DNA of 64,000 nucleotides, taken from NCBI GenBank assembly GCA_019162745.1, contig JAFLLC010000072.1, forward strand, positions 49,509 to 113,508, in the 5' to 3' direction. Shown here one piece after another: positions 55,320 to 63,991 of the stretch. The notes below the pieces were generated by a model that saw only the letters and a program-made list of their open reading frames with translations, was not told where the DNA came from and searched no databases. The stretch is from Deltaproteobacteria bacterium (lineage in GTDB: Bacteria > Desulfobacterota > Desulfuromonadia > Geobacterales > Pseudopelobacteraceae). The position numbers and the translations under genes were made by a program. Each line of letters starts with the position of its first letter. Positions within the stretch are counted from its first letter, which is position 1.

Positions 55320-55688
55320 ATGAATAGTCTCATGATATTAGCATTTAGCGAGGTTCTATTCGTGATGGGATGTGCCCCACCGGATGCTCATGCTGCTGAC
55401 CAGTGCTGTAACTGCATCAGCAGTCAGCAGAGGAATAACAATGAGTATATATCCATGGTCTGCCTCGAATTGCATAATGAGCTGTGCGACAAAGAACGAT
55501 CACGTGTGCTGCATCGGCATCAGTATTTTGATTGTGAAGAGGAGTGCAGCTGCAAGCTGCTGGAAGAAATAGTAAAAAACGAAACAGAGCGCCAAAAAAG
55601 TCAAGATATGCAGGCTGATATTCTGGAGAAGCTGCTTTTGGAATCAACAATTTCAGGAGAGGCTTCTAACCTTCCGGGACCACAGTAA
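55320..55688 (+). CDS. small secreted Cys-rich protein, unknown function
   Basis: The 122-residue protein has a hydrophobic start (LMILAFSEVLFVMGC) that could be a lipoprotein signal, or a cleaved signal ending AHA-A. Eight or so cysteines follow in pairs (QCCNC, CLELHNELC, DCEEECSCK), then a charged helical tail. I recognise no family. Cys pairing suggests disulphides or metal binding in the periplasm. AAGGA precedes the ATG. It lies between STAS gene 1 and the giant GH13 gene. Confidence 0.6.
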   Translation: MNSLMILAFSEVLFVMGCAPPDAHAADQCCNCISSQQRNNNEYISMVCLELHNELCDKERSRVLHRHQYFDCEEECSCKLLEEIVKNETERQKSQDMQADILEKLLLESTISGEASNLPGPQ

Positions 55689-55740
55689 AAAAACCTCTAC
55701 CAGTGATGAGGGTACTTATGAATAAAAACCGGGTTTAAAT

Positions 55741-58700
55741 ATGACCACACAGAGCAAGGTTTCTGACTTCTTCCGACACGTCATCCCGATTTCCTCCCGA
55801 CAGTGGCGCTCCCTCGGATTGGGAGCAGTTTCACGCCAAATTGGTGAACGGCGACTCCCTCCGGTAATATTTTTTCGCCAACTGGCTTTGTCTCTTAACA
55901 GTGCTCATCCCGCCGGTGCTCCAACGGTATACGCGGCGCACCTGAATCTATTTGCCATCCTGCAGTCAGTGTATCGATACCTGATTGATATCCTTGCTGA
56001 AGAGACTGCAGTTGGCGTGCTTGAACAGGCGCTGCGTCGCGCCGGCTTTGATCCGGCAGGTGGCGAAGCCATGCTGTCGGCATGGCGATTTGTAGAGCTG
56101 TTTCCACCCGCCGAAGTAATCTCCGGCGAAGTGTCTGCTGCAGCCTGGCTGAAGGGAGAGTCCCGGATGCGTGAGGTGCTGCGGGAGATGCTGCTTTTGC
56201 ACGCTGGCACCGGAAATCCGGCTGTTAAGAGCTTTTACGATATTTTAGATGATCAGGAGTTGGCACAGTCGTCATCATATAAGGACATTGCCGTAAAAAC
56301 TTACGCTGCACTGGCTGACAAACCGTTTGTAGCGCAGCTTGGATGCTCGCTTGGTGAGGCGCTCCGGGCGCCGGTTCAGGCGGCGCCTGATTCACTGGCA
56401 GAGCAGGTCCGTTTCGTGCGGGACAGATGGAGTGCCGTTCTGCCACCCGAACTGCTTGCAGAGTTGGCAACAGCCCTTGATATCCTGCTTGAGGAAGAGC
56501 GCGAGCGGGGGTGGGGCGGCGAACCGGGACCGCCACCGGTGCTGGAATTCAAGCGAGGCGGAGGGACGGATCCTGGCCGCGGCGACTCAATTTTCGCCGG
56601 GTTTGACTATCCTGAATACGAACGATTTTCCCAGGATGCCGACTGGATGTCCAATGTCGTTCTGATGTCGAAGATGGTCTATGTCTGGCTCGACCAGCTG
56701 AGTCGCAGTCACGGGTATCCCATCACCCGCCTTGACCAGATTCCGGATGCCGAGCTTGACCGATTAGCGTCTTGGGGCTTTTCGGGACTCTGGCTGATCG
56801 GGCTGTGGGAACGCTCCCCCGCTTCACAGCGGATCAAACAGATCTGCGGTAACCCCGATGCCATCGCCTCGGCCTATTCCCTGTATGATTATGAGGTCGC
56901 TGATGATCTTGGCGGGTGGGATGCGCTTGCCAGCCTGCGTGAACGTGCCGCCAGGCGCGGTATCAGGCTTGCCAGTGACATGGTCCCGAACCATGCCGGC
57001 ATCTATTCGCGCTGGGTGATTCAGCACCCTGACTGGTTTGTCCAGACCGACTATCCACCCTTTCCTACCTATCAGTTCAACGGTGAAGATCTGTCCCGTG
57101 ATGTCAATATCTGCCTTCAAATCGAGGACGGCTACTGGAGCAAAAATGATGCTGCCGTAGTTTTTAAACATTATGACCGGCGTGATGGCCGTACCCGTTA
57201 CATCTACCACGGCAACGACGGCACCAGCATCCCCTGGAACGACACCGCCCAGCTCAACTATCTGATCCCAGAAGTCCGTGAAGCGGTTATTCAGACCATT
57301 TTGCATGTAGCCCGCAACTTCCCTATCATCCGCTTCGATGCCGCCATGACCCTGGCCAAAAAACATTATCAACGTCTCTGGTTTCCGTTGCGTGGCCACG
57401 GGGGCGGCATTCCGTCGCGCGCCGAGCACGGTATGAGCAAAGAAGAATTTGATGCCGTCTTTCCTGTGGAGTTCTGGCGAGAAGTGGTGGACCGTACGGC
57501 AGAGGAGGTTCCCGGCACGCTGCTGCTGGCTGAGGCTTTCTGGATGATGGAGGGATATTTTGTCCGGACGCTGGGAATGCATCGTGTTTACAACAGCGCC
57601 TTTATGAATATGCTTAAGGCCGAAGAGAATCACAAATATCGCCATACTATTAAAAATGTACTTGAATTCAACCCCGAGGTCCTCAAGCGCTTTGTCAACT
57701 TTATGAACAATCCGGATGAGAAGACCGCTGTGGCGCAGTTCGGAACGCAGGATAAATACTTCGGCGCCTGTGTACTGCTTGTCACCATGCCAGGACTGCC
57801 GATGTTCGGCCACGGTCAGGTCGAGGGGTTTCACGAGAAGTATGGCATGGAGTACAAGCGTGCCTATTGGGATGAACAGGTTGACGAAGGTCTGATTGGG
57901 GGACACGAGTTGTGGATTTTCCCGCTGCTGCGCCGCCGCTGGCTTTTTTCCGGTTCGGAAAACTTCATGCTCTACGACTTCTACGCCTGCGACTGTATCA
58001 ACGAGAACGTTTTTGCCTATTCCAACCGGGCTGGAGAGCATCGGTCGCTGGTTTTGTACCACAACAGTTTTTCTACCGCTGCCGGATGGATCAGGGAGTC
58101 AACCGGTTTTGCGGTAAAGAACGGTAACGGCGAGCCGGAAATTCACCGGACAACGCTGGGGGTCGCCTTGGGTCTGACCAGCGAGGAAAGCGTCTATTGT
58201 GCTTTTTGCGACCATATCACCGGGTTGTCGTATCTGCGCAACGCTCACGAATTGTATGAATATGGGCTGTACGCCGAGCTGAAGGAATACCAGTTTTATG
58301 TTTTTGTAGATTTTCGCGAAATCCGGGACGATAGCGAGGGAAGCTGGGGGCGGCTTTGTATGGCACTGGAAGGCAGCGGGGTGAACTGTCTGGAGGATGA
58401 GCTGAAGCAGTTGCACTATGGAACACTGAATGATGCTTTCAGGACCGTGATAGAGCTGATGCAGGGCGTGATGGGATCCATGATTGGCGGCGCTGCGCCC
58501 GATTTTACAACTGCGGCAACTGCCGCGCATGTTTTTCTCATCGAGTTGCAGAGGTTGACAGATGATAAGGAAAATATTCAGAAGGATGCGCCCCAGCTTG
58601 AGCAATATCTAAAGATGATTGAATCACGGTTAAAGCGGGCTGCGGCGCTGTTGAAACTCAAGCCGGTTTCCAAGGATGCTAAGACCTTTCATGCCCGGCT

Positions 58701-59193
58701 AAGCGCTGTTTTTGACTCTGGCGACGACAGGCGGCTGCTATCGGTCTGGGTGCTGCTGTCCGGCATGAAACCGGGCGTCATGGAACAGTTTGGACTTGAT
58801 TGCACACTGCGTCGGATGTTGGAGGTGGGTGGCGCCATGTACAGAATTGGACTTCTCTCTGCGATGCTGACAGTTCCGGAAATATCAGCAATGCCGACGC
58901 ACGTTTTTTCTGCTTCAGCTTGCCGGGAGTTTCTGGATGTCCATGAAAGCAGGGGCACAGAGTGGTTTAACAAAGAGCGTTTTGAGGAAATGGGAGAGTG
59001 GCTGGCAATGCTCAGCCTGATTGGATCGGCTTCACATGCGAAATCTGTCGCATCAGTTTCGGCAGCGATGGTCAAGGCTGAAAATATGTTGAATTATTCA
59101 AGGGAGCTTGCAGCACATGCCGGGTATCGTACCGGCCTGTACCAGCGGATGGCGCTGATGTCCAGGCATGAATTATCATCAGATTGCACATGA
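55741..59193 (+). CDS. giant GH13 alpha-amylase-family protein
   Basis: The 1150-residue protein lacks a signal peptide. An N-terminal helical region (about 1-280) has no match I know. A GH13 barrel (about 285-760) follows, with ASDMVPNH (region I), IIRFDAAMTL with nucleophile Asp533, LLLAEAFW with acid/base Glu598, and FMNNPDEKTA with Asp659 in place of the usual NHD. A C-terminal helical region (about 860-1150) is again unassigned. Proteins of this size with a GH13 core occur in deltaproteobacteria and may act on glycogen or maltose-like sugars. The ATG overlaps a mini reading frame starting at 55718 that has a better ribosome site, suggesting coupled initiation. Confidence 0.82.
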   Translation: MTTQSKVSDFFRHVIPISSRQWRSLGLGAVSRQIGERRLPPVIFFRQLALSLNSAHPAGAPTVYAAHLNLFAILQSVYRYLIDILAEETAVGVLEQALRRAGFDPAGGEAMLSAWRFVELFPPAEVISGEVSAAAWLKGESRMREVLREMLLLHAGTGNPAVKSFYDILDDQELAQSSSYKDIAVKTYAALADKPFVAQLGCSLGEALRAPVQAAPDSLAEQVRFVRDRWSAVLPPELLAELATALDILLEEERERGWGGEPGPPPVLEFKRGGGTDPGRGDSIFAGFDYPEYERFSQDADWMSNVVLMSKMVYVWLDQLSRSHGYPITRLDQIPDAELDRLASWGFSGLWLIGLWERSPASQRIKQICGNPDAIASAYSLYDYEVADDLGGWDALASLRERAARRGIRLASDMVPNHAGIYSRWVIQHPDWFVQTDYPPFPTYQFNGEDLSRDVNICLQIEDGYWSKNDAAVVFKHYDRRDGRTRYIYHGNDGTSIPWNDTAQLNYLIPEVREAVIQTILHVARNFPIIRFDAAMTLAKKHYQRLWFPLRGHGGGIPSRAEHGMSKEEFDAVFPVEFWREVVDRTAEEVPGTLLLAEAFWMMEGYFVRTLGMHRVYNSAFMNMLKAEENHKYRHTIKNVLEFNPEVLKRFVNFMNNPDEKTAVAQFGTQDKYFGACVLLVTMPGLPMFGHGQVEGFHEKYGMEYKRAYWDEQVDEGLIGGHELWIFPLLRRRWLFSGSENFMLYDFYACDCINENVFAYSNRAGEHRSLVLYHNSFSTAAGWIRESTGFAVKNGNGEPEIHRTTLGVALGLTSEESVYCAFCDHITGLSYLRNAHELYEYGLYAELKEYQFYVFVDFREIRDDSEGSWGRLCMALEGSGVNCLEDELKQLHYGTLNDAFRTVIELMQGVMGSMIGGAAPDFTTAATAAHVFLIELQRLTDDKENIQKDAPQLEQYLKMIESRLKRAAALLKLKPVSKDAKTFHARLSAVFDSGDDRRLLSVWVLLSGMKPGVMEQFGLDCTLRRMLEVGGAMYRIGLLSAMLTVPEISAMPTHVFSASACREFLDVHESRGTEWFNKERFEEMGEWLAMLSLIGSASHAKSVASVSAAMVKAENMLNYSRELAAHAGYRTGLYQRMALMSRHELSSDCT

Positions 59194-59229
59194 CTCTGTG
59201 CAAAAACCACTTCTATACACAGGAGCGTT

Positions 59230-59847
59230 ATGATTAGCGATACTATTTCAAGGGTACTTGACGACAGATACTATCGCCCGTTTACAACAGCCCTGCTTGG
59301 GGTAACCTCTGTTGTAATTGCGGCAACTGCGGGCTCATTGGCTGGAATAAAGGCGAACACAAACTACGGAACAGAAAAAGTACGGACTGTAAAATATTCC
59401 GATATATTTGACGTTATCCATGTACAGCGGGTGAGATTTGCTGCACTCCACGGGGTCGCAGATCCGACTGCACTTGTCGCCGCGGTCCGGCATAGTGCTA
59501 TGGCAAACCTGCTGATCAGCGTCGCAATTGAAGAAAGCCTTGGTGATCCGGTTGCCGTAGGTTCGGCCGGGGAACAGGGAGCCTGGCAGGTAATAGCCTC
59601 GGATTGGGGGGCAGTGCCAAAAGATATGCCTGGGCAGGCGGTACAGGCAGAAAGAATCATCTGTGCACTTCTGATCAATGCAAACGGGGATAAGAGAAAG
59701 GCATTGGCACGGTACAATGGCGGCCCAACACCTTCCGGGAAGAGTTACCGATATGCTGAACGTATCCTGAAACGGGCCAGGCACCTGCAGGTTGCAGTCA
59801 ATTACCTCCCGCCGAAAAGGAATAGTGTGAGAATGGCGGCTCTGTAA
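59230..59847 (+). CDS. lytic transglycosylase-like SLT protein
   Basis: The 205-residue protein has one N-terminal membrane helix (about 18-42) and a periplasmic SLT domain. The catalytic Glu102 lies in AIEESLGDP, followed by SAGEQGAWQV and ALARYNGGP, the SLT motifs I-III. It cleaves peptidoglycan glycan strands, possibly making room for export machinery. AGGAG precedes the ATG. It lies 36 bases after the GH13 gene and is likely cotranscribed. Confidence 0.87.
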   Translation: MISDTISRVLDDRYYRPFTTALLGVTSVVIAATAGSLAGIKANTNYGTEKVRTVKYSDIFDVIHVQRVRFAALHGVADPTALVAAVRHSAMANLLISVAIEESLGDPVAVGSAGEQGAWQVIASDWGAVPKDMPGQAVQAERIICALLINANGDKRKALARYNGGPTPSGKSYRYAERILKRARHLQVAVNYLPPKRNSVRMAAL

Positions 59848-60058
59848 GCCGGATGGCTGGCTATATTGCGAAAAAATCCAAAGATGTAACAAAAGATACT
59901 ATCGATAAAAAAGTAACGCGCTAAAAATATCCAGTATATTAGCCGGTTATCTGCAAGTTTCCGCTCTATTTCATCTGTATGTATTACATTTTGCACAGTC
60001 ATTATCCTTAGTGGTAATCACAACATACCGATAATACACGATAATTATCAGGAACTGC

Positions 60059-60075
60059 TTGGCATGAGATATGAA
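60059..60075 (+). promoter_or_regulatory. TTGGCATG-N4-RTGWA motif before STAS gene 2
   Basis: TTGGCATG-N4-ATGAA lies 68 bases before the STAS start, nearly the same distance as for STAS gene 1. The 59848-60058 gap has no other feature. Confidence 0.4.
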
Positions 60076-60126
60076 GTGATACGGTTTGATGTCCGGTGAT
60101 AACAGCAGGTGGGAATGGAGGCATAT

Positions 60127-60444
60127 ATGTCTGTTCGTATGGCAGGTACAGTGGCCCATCTGGAGGGGGACTGGACCATGACTGGAGTGGCAGACAATAT
60201 CGATTCGCTGATTTTGTCTCTTAAACAGATGGAATCTGACGGTGAAAAGAGTCTCCAGATAAACTGTGAGCAGATTGAAGAGACAGATACAAGCGGCTTA
60301 CAACTGCTGAACGTCTGGATGGAATGTGCCAGACTCCGGGGCATTGAACCGAAACTGATGAATGTGACCAGCGGTATGCGGCGAGCTATTCACGAACTTG
60401 GTTTCAATAAATGTTTTTCTGATAGCTGCCTGGAAGCGCACTGA
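60127..60444 (+). CDS. STAS-domain protein 2
   Basis: The 105-residue paralogue of the protein at 54950 has LEGDWTMTGVADNIDSL and QIEETDTSGLQLLNVWMEC, with the conserved Ser56 and a possible extra Thr55. GGAGG (60117-60121) sets the start at ATG 60127; a GTG at 60109 is unlikely. The two paralogues have the same upstream motif, so they are probably co-regulated. Confidence 0.85.
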   Translation: MSVRMAGTVAHLEGDWTMTGVADNIDSLILSLKQMESDGEKSLQINCEQIEETDTSGLQLLNVWMECARLRGIEPKLMNVTSGMRRAIHELGFNKCFSDSCLEAH

Positions 60445-60499
60445 TTGTTTAGATGCGGGCATAACGCCTTTAAACAAAGTCTATAAAGGAGATTGGAGC

Positions 60500-60673
60500 A
60501 TGAAACTTGCCGATATTGAGGAGTTCGCAAAGCATAAAAAGAAAGAGCACCGCATGAAAATCGACAAAATAAGGGAATCAGCCAGGCAACAGAATCAAGA
60601 GAAACAGGACAGAAAATGCAACAAAGTCCTGTTGGAGAAATACCACTATGATTCAAAATATTGCGAAAGATAG
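60500..60673 (+). CDS. small highly charged protein, unknown function
   Basis: The 57-residue protein is rich in Lys, Glu and Arg (EEFAKHKKKEHRMKID) and probably a single helix. AAGGAG and GGAG both precede the ATG. It overlaps the next gene by 26 bases, which argues for real translation and coupling. I know no family. Confidence 0.55.
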   Translation: MKLADIEEFAKHKKKEHRMKIDKIRESARQQNQEKQDRKCNKVLLEKYHYDSKYCER

Positions 60674-61658
60674 TCACCACCGTCAAACAAGGCTGCGTCT
60701 GCAGTCAGAGAGATTTACCGCTCTTTCCGGGGCGGAGTCAGCCTCTGCGCATCAGGACGAGATGCGAACTATCAGCGCTGCTGTTGAGAATCTGCTCAAA
60801 TGCACCGGTTTCCAGGGACGCGCCCGCAGAAATTGTACCGACTATCGACTGGTGCGGAATGAAGTCTACCTGCCGGACCTGCCTCCCGCCTTTGATGGCT
60901 ATACAATCCTGCATCTTTCCGATCTGCACGCTGACGGACTCGTCGATGAAGGGGAAGGCATCATGCGGATTGTCAAAAGCGTACCGTGTGACCTCGCGGT
61001 GATGACCGGTGACTTCAGCTTCGAAGAGGCCGGTGCTCATTACGAGCCATGCCTTGAGGCGCTCGTTCCGATAGTTCGCTCCATTTCGGTTCAGGATGGG
61101 ATCTTCGGGATTCTGGGCAATCACGATCTTCTGGAAATGGTACCGGAACTGGAGCGGATGGGTGTGCAGATGCTGTTGAATGAAGCGGCAAAGCTGCGAC
61201 GTGGTACAGCGGATATAGTGTTGGCCGGCGTTGATGACCCGCATTACTATAAATGCCACGATCTGCAGATGGCCCTTTCGGCGGTAACTCCCAAGCAGTT
61301 CGTTATTCTACTGTCACATTCACCGGAGATAGCAGCGGAAGCGTCAAGGCGCGGAGTTGACTTATACCTGTGTGGGCACACTCATGGTGGTCAGATCTGT
61401 CTACCGGGAGGAATAGCGCTGTTTGCCAATACTTCCTGCATTCGCAGCTATATATCCGGGAGCTGGAAATGCGGCGCTATGCAGGGGTACACCAGCAGGG
61501 GAACCGGGTTTTCTCTAGCGGCGGCCCGTTTGTTCTGTCCGCCGGAGATCACTCTGCATACACTTCACAGCGGAAGTTTGCCGTGCGACTTCTACGGAGT
61601 TGTTGAAGAAAATATTGGGAAATTGTTCAATATGGCGGGACATGCCGTATATGCGTAA
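60648..61658 (+). CDS. calcineurin-like metallophosphoesterase (YkuE-type)
   Basis: The 336-residue protein has [37 protein letters not shown] and [13 protein letters not shown], the five blocks of the metallophosphoesterase fold. About 80 residues precede the domain and contain no clear membrane helix, unlike typical YkuE/YaeI proteins. It may hydrolyse a phosphodiester or lipid pyrophosphate. The start at 60648 overlaps the small charged gene. Confidence 0.88.
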   Translation: MIQNIAKDSHHRQTRLRLQSERFTALSGAESASAHQDEMRTISAAVENLLKCTGFQGRARRNCTDYRLVRNEVYLPDLPPAFDGYTILHLSDLHADGLVDEGEGIMRIVKSVPCDLAVMTGDFSFEEAGAHYEPCLEALVPIVRSISVQDGIFGILGNHDLLEMVPELERMGVQMLLNEAAKLRRGTADIVLAGVDDPHYYKCHDLQMALSAVTPKQFVILLSHSPEIAAEASRRGVDLYLCGHTHGGQICLPGGIALFANTSCIRSYISGSWKCGAMQGYTSRGTGFSLAAARLFCPPEITLHTLHSGSLPCDFYGVVEENIGKLFNMAGHAVYA

Positions 61659-61681
61659 AAGACACTAAAAGGAGAACACAA

Positions 61682-61885
61682 ATGGCAACAGGAACAGTTA
61701 AATGGTTTAACGACAGCAAAGGATTCGGATTTATTGAGCAGGAAGATGGCAGTGCCGATGTATTTGTCCACTTCTCCGCGATTAGCGGTGACGGTTTTAA
61801 AACACTTGTCGAGGGTGAAAAGGTTACATACAACGTTGTCAAGGGGCCGAAAGGACTTCAGGCGGAAAACGTGCAGAGGGTTTAG
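61682..61885 (+). CDS. cold-shock-domain protein
   Basis: The 67-residue protein has the RNP motifs KGFGFIEQ and DVFVHFSAI and binds single-stranded RNA or DNA. AAAGGAG precedes the ATG. It starts only 23 bases after the phosphoesterase gene, so it may share its transcript. Confidence 0.96.
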   Translation: MATGTVKWFNDSKGFGFIEQEDGSADVFVHFSAISGDGFKTLVEGEKVTYNVVKGPKGLQAENVQRV

Positions 61886-61922
61886 CTGCATTCCTCTCTG
61901 CCACAACAGCAGGGGCCGACAT

Positions 61923-62574
61923 ATGAATATTCCCAAGACCAGCACATTAGCGGTTCCGTTTCAAAGGATAGTCGGCCGGGCGGATCGCAGCCGCAGGGTT
62001 TACAGTATCGATAGATGGTTGGCAGAGGTATTCCTGCACTTCGTTGGTGATCCGGCGTTGCAGGTTACTTTGTGGGATGGAAAGAAAATCGAGGGATCGA
62101 CAACTACCTCCACCGTCGGCATGGTGATTCATGACCGGGCCGCTCTCTTGAGGCTCCTGGCCAACCCGCTCCTACATTTCGGTGATGATTACAGCGCCGG
62201 CCGGATCGAAATAGAGGGGGGACTGGTTCCGTTCCTGGAAACAGTATATCAGGCCATGGCCCGACTGCCGAGATTCCGGCAGGTTTCAGATCCTGCCGCG
62301 TATCGTCGCAATCAACCGCGCCTTAACTCCCTCTCCGGATCACGGCATAATATTCATCACCACTACGATATCGGTAACGATTTTTACCAGCTGTGGCTGG
62401 ATACAGACATGAGCTATACCTTTTATCCGGGCCTGGTGACTCTATCTGTCCGGCTGCATCGCCAATTTCAATATCGGCGCACTGCAGCTGTTTCAGGTCG
62501 TATTCTCGCGAGCAGCCAACAACCGACTCCCCTGGACACGGGCCCATCTCACGGCCCCGAAAGGGGAGTCCTGA
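61923..62574 (+). pseudogene. cyclopropane-fatty-acyl-phospholipid synthase with middle deleted
   Basis: Residues 1 to about 168 match the N-terminus of CFA synthases and stop just after NIHHHYDIGNDFY...SYTFYPG. From about 62440 the frame shifts by +1 and gives LYLSGCIANFNIGALQLFQV and PWTRAHL, the C-terminal end of the same family, down to a TGA at 62572. The SAM-binding core (roughly 200 residues) is missing. The original reading frame stays open and runs into the next gene, which can mislead automated calls. Confidence 0.8.
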
Positions 62575-62955
62575 TGGAAACCTGTGAGGTGCTTGTGGTT
62601 GGCGGCGGGCCGGCCGGGTCAACCTGTGCCGGCAAACTTGTGCAGGAGGGGCTTGATGTACTGCTGCTGGACAAAGAGTTGTTTCCGCGGGAGAAACCGT
62701 GTGCGGGGTGGATAACACCGGTTCTGTTTGAAGCGCTGGAGCTTGATGCTGAAGAATATCGGCAGGGGAGGGTGCTGCAGCGACAATCTGGAGCCGTATG
62801 CAGAGCGGCTGAATCTCCATTTCGGCAACGTAAATTCCACCATCTCTTCGTTACAGATATTCTCCTCAATCTCATCTTATCTCGCGACCAGGCTGCTCTC
62901 CAACGGCTGGTTTACGCGCCATATCCTTCTTGATCGCTGGTTCCTCCAGCGCTGA
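62574..62955 (+). pseudogene. geranylgeranyl-reductase-family flavoprotein with middle deleted
   Basis: An ATG overlapping the CFA stop begins VLVVGGGPAGSTCAGKLV (FAD-binding GxGxxG), LLLDKELFPREKPCAGW and ITPVLFEALELDAEEY. Near 62775 the frame shifts by +1 and gives NLEPYAERLNLHFGNVNST and WFTRHILLDRWFLQR, resembling the C-terminus of the same family. Roughly 200 central residues are absent. It cannot form a working enzyme. Confidence 0.72.
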
Positions 62956-63370
62956 ATTCTGAGTAAGGGCAAACGCGCCATCAAACGGCCGAAAAACTTG
63001 TTATAGCTCTCCAAATATGTTGAAAGAAGATGTTATGAAGTGAGCCACGGGCAAAAAAAGATATTTCCGCAAAAACTCCAGCCGATGTTTATTTACCGGT
63101 ATACACCCTCTGTTCCCCTTCAGATTCCATGTAAATATTGAACCGCCGTTAATCTATACTAAATTTATAACAGTTTGAAATTAATCGTTTATTTGTGGAG
63201 CCTCTTGGCATGTACTGTGTAAGTGTTTCACACAGTTTCATGTTCGCCTGCCTGTTAACGGCGTGAAGTACCCATGTTTACGACTAGCCTCAGCTCGGCA
63301 ACAAGACAAAGGCTCCGTCTTGGTTGATGTCCGACGTTATTCCACCGAGCCATATACAGGAGGGCAGGAT
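62956..63370 (+). promoter_or_regulatory. gene-free leader with TTGGCATG-N4-GTGTA motif
   Basis: Nothing coding is seen. TTGGCATG-N4-GTGTA is at 63205-63221, the fifth copy of the motif described at 2868, and is preceded by an AT-rich stretch (63151-63190). It lies about 160 bases before the lipoprotein start. Confidence 0.4.
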
Positions 63371-63991
63371 ATGCGAAGTAATGTAATCAATGTGATAATG
63401 GTGGCTTTTATTGCCGTGGTGCTTGGCATGGCTGGCTGTGGAGGAGGCGGGGATGAATCCTCTAAACCCGCAACTACGCCCATAACCGAACCGACAACTA
63501 TGCCCGTAACCGAACCAGCAACTACAACAGTAACCGACCCAGCAACTACAACAGTAACCGAGCCAGCAACTACAACAGTAACCGACCCAGCAACTACACC
63601 TGTGACCGAGCCCGTACCAGTACCTGTACCTGTGACCGAACCAGTAAATACAGTTTTCAACATTGCCAAGGTGGCGAGAAACGGGATGATAGTCACTTTG
63701 ACATCGGCCTCAATCTCCAGCACCGGGGTAAATAACGAATACACGTTCAAATACACCCAGAAAAACGAGACAAGTGGCACTCTTGATGAAGTTCGAATGA
63801 AGTTCTACTTCACCGATGGTACATCACTGCCTCAAGAGGGTTCATTCGGTACGCTTGTTCCAGGAGAGACAAAGTCGAGAACTTACACATTCACAGCCCT
63901 ATCAACTAAGGATCCTTCGATACTTGAGTTTGATCATGACAATGCTTCTGCATTGATCCCCGTTCCTGGTTCGATACAGATACCATGGTAA
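63371..63991 (+). CDS. lipoprotein with Thr/Pro repeat stalk
   Basis: The protein of about 206 residues has a signal peptide with lipobox GMAGC, then a stalk made of PATTTVTE/D repeats and a PVPVPV stretch (about residues 35-90). A compact C-terminal beta domain of about 110 residues follows (NEYTFKYTQKNETSG, FGTLVPGETKSRTYTF), of the kind found in DUF4352-like surface lipoproteins. AGGAGGG before ATG 63371 sets the start. Function is unknown; the stalk suggests reach through a surface layer. Confidence 0.75.
   Translation: MRSNVINVIMVAFIAVVLGMAGCGGGGDESSKPATTPITEPTTMPVTEPATTTVTDPATTTVTEPATTTVTDPATTPVTEPVPVPVPVTEPVNTVFNIAKVARNGMIVTLTSASISSTGVNNEYTFKYTQKNETSGTLDEVRMKFYFTDGTSLPQEGSFGTLVPGETKSRTYTFTALSTKDPSILEFDHDNASALIPVPGSIQIPW
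63491..63610 (+). repeat. 24-bp tandem repeat in the lipoprotein gene
   Basis: About five units of a 24-base repeat (consensus CCAGCAACTACAACAGTAAC plus four bases) encode PATTTVTE or PATTTVTD. The middle units are almost identical, so copy number may vary between strains. Confidence 0.88.

Noticed and set aside
56824-58062. 412-codon minus-strand reading frame
   Set aside because: It lies wholly opposite the GH13 gene, whose catalytic motifs are clear; the minus translation has no recognisable domain.
61734-62933. One long continuous reading frame across the cold-shock gene, CFA and flavoprotein region
   Set aside because: It joins unrelated fragments: its first part is an alternative frame of the cold-shock gene, and later parts mix true and shifted frames of two damaged genes.
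63219-63239. TGTG...CACA palindrome as a further CRP-type operator
   Set aside because: The half-sites are three bases too far apart for the N6 spacing seen at the three riboswitch promoters.
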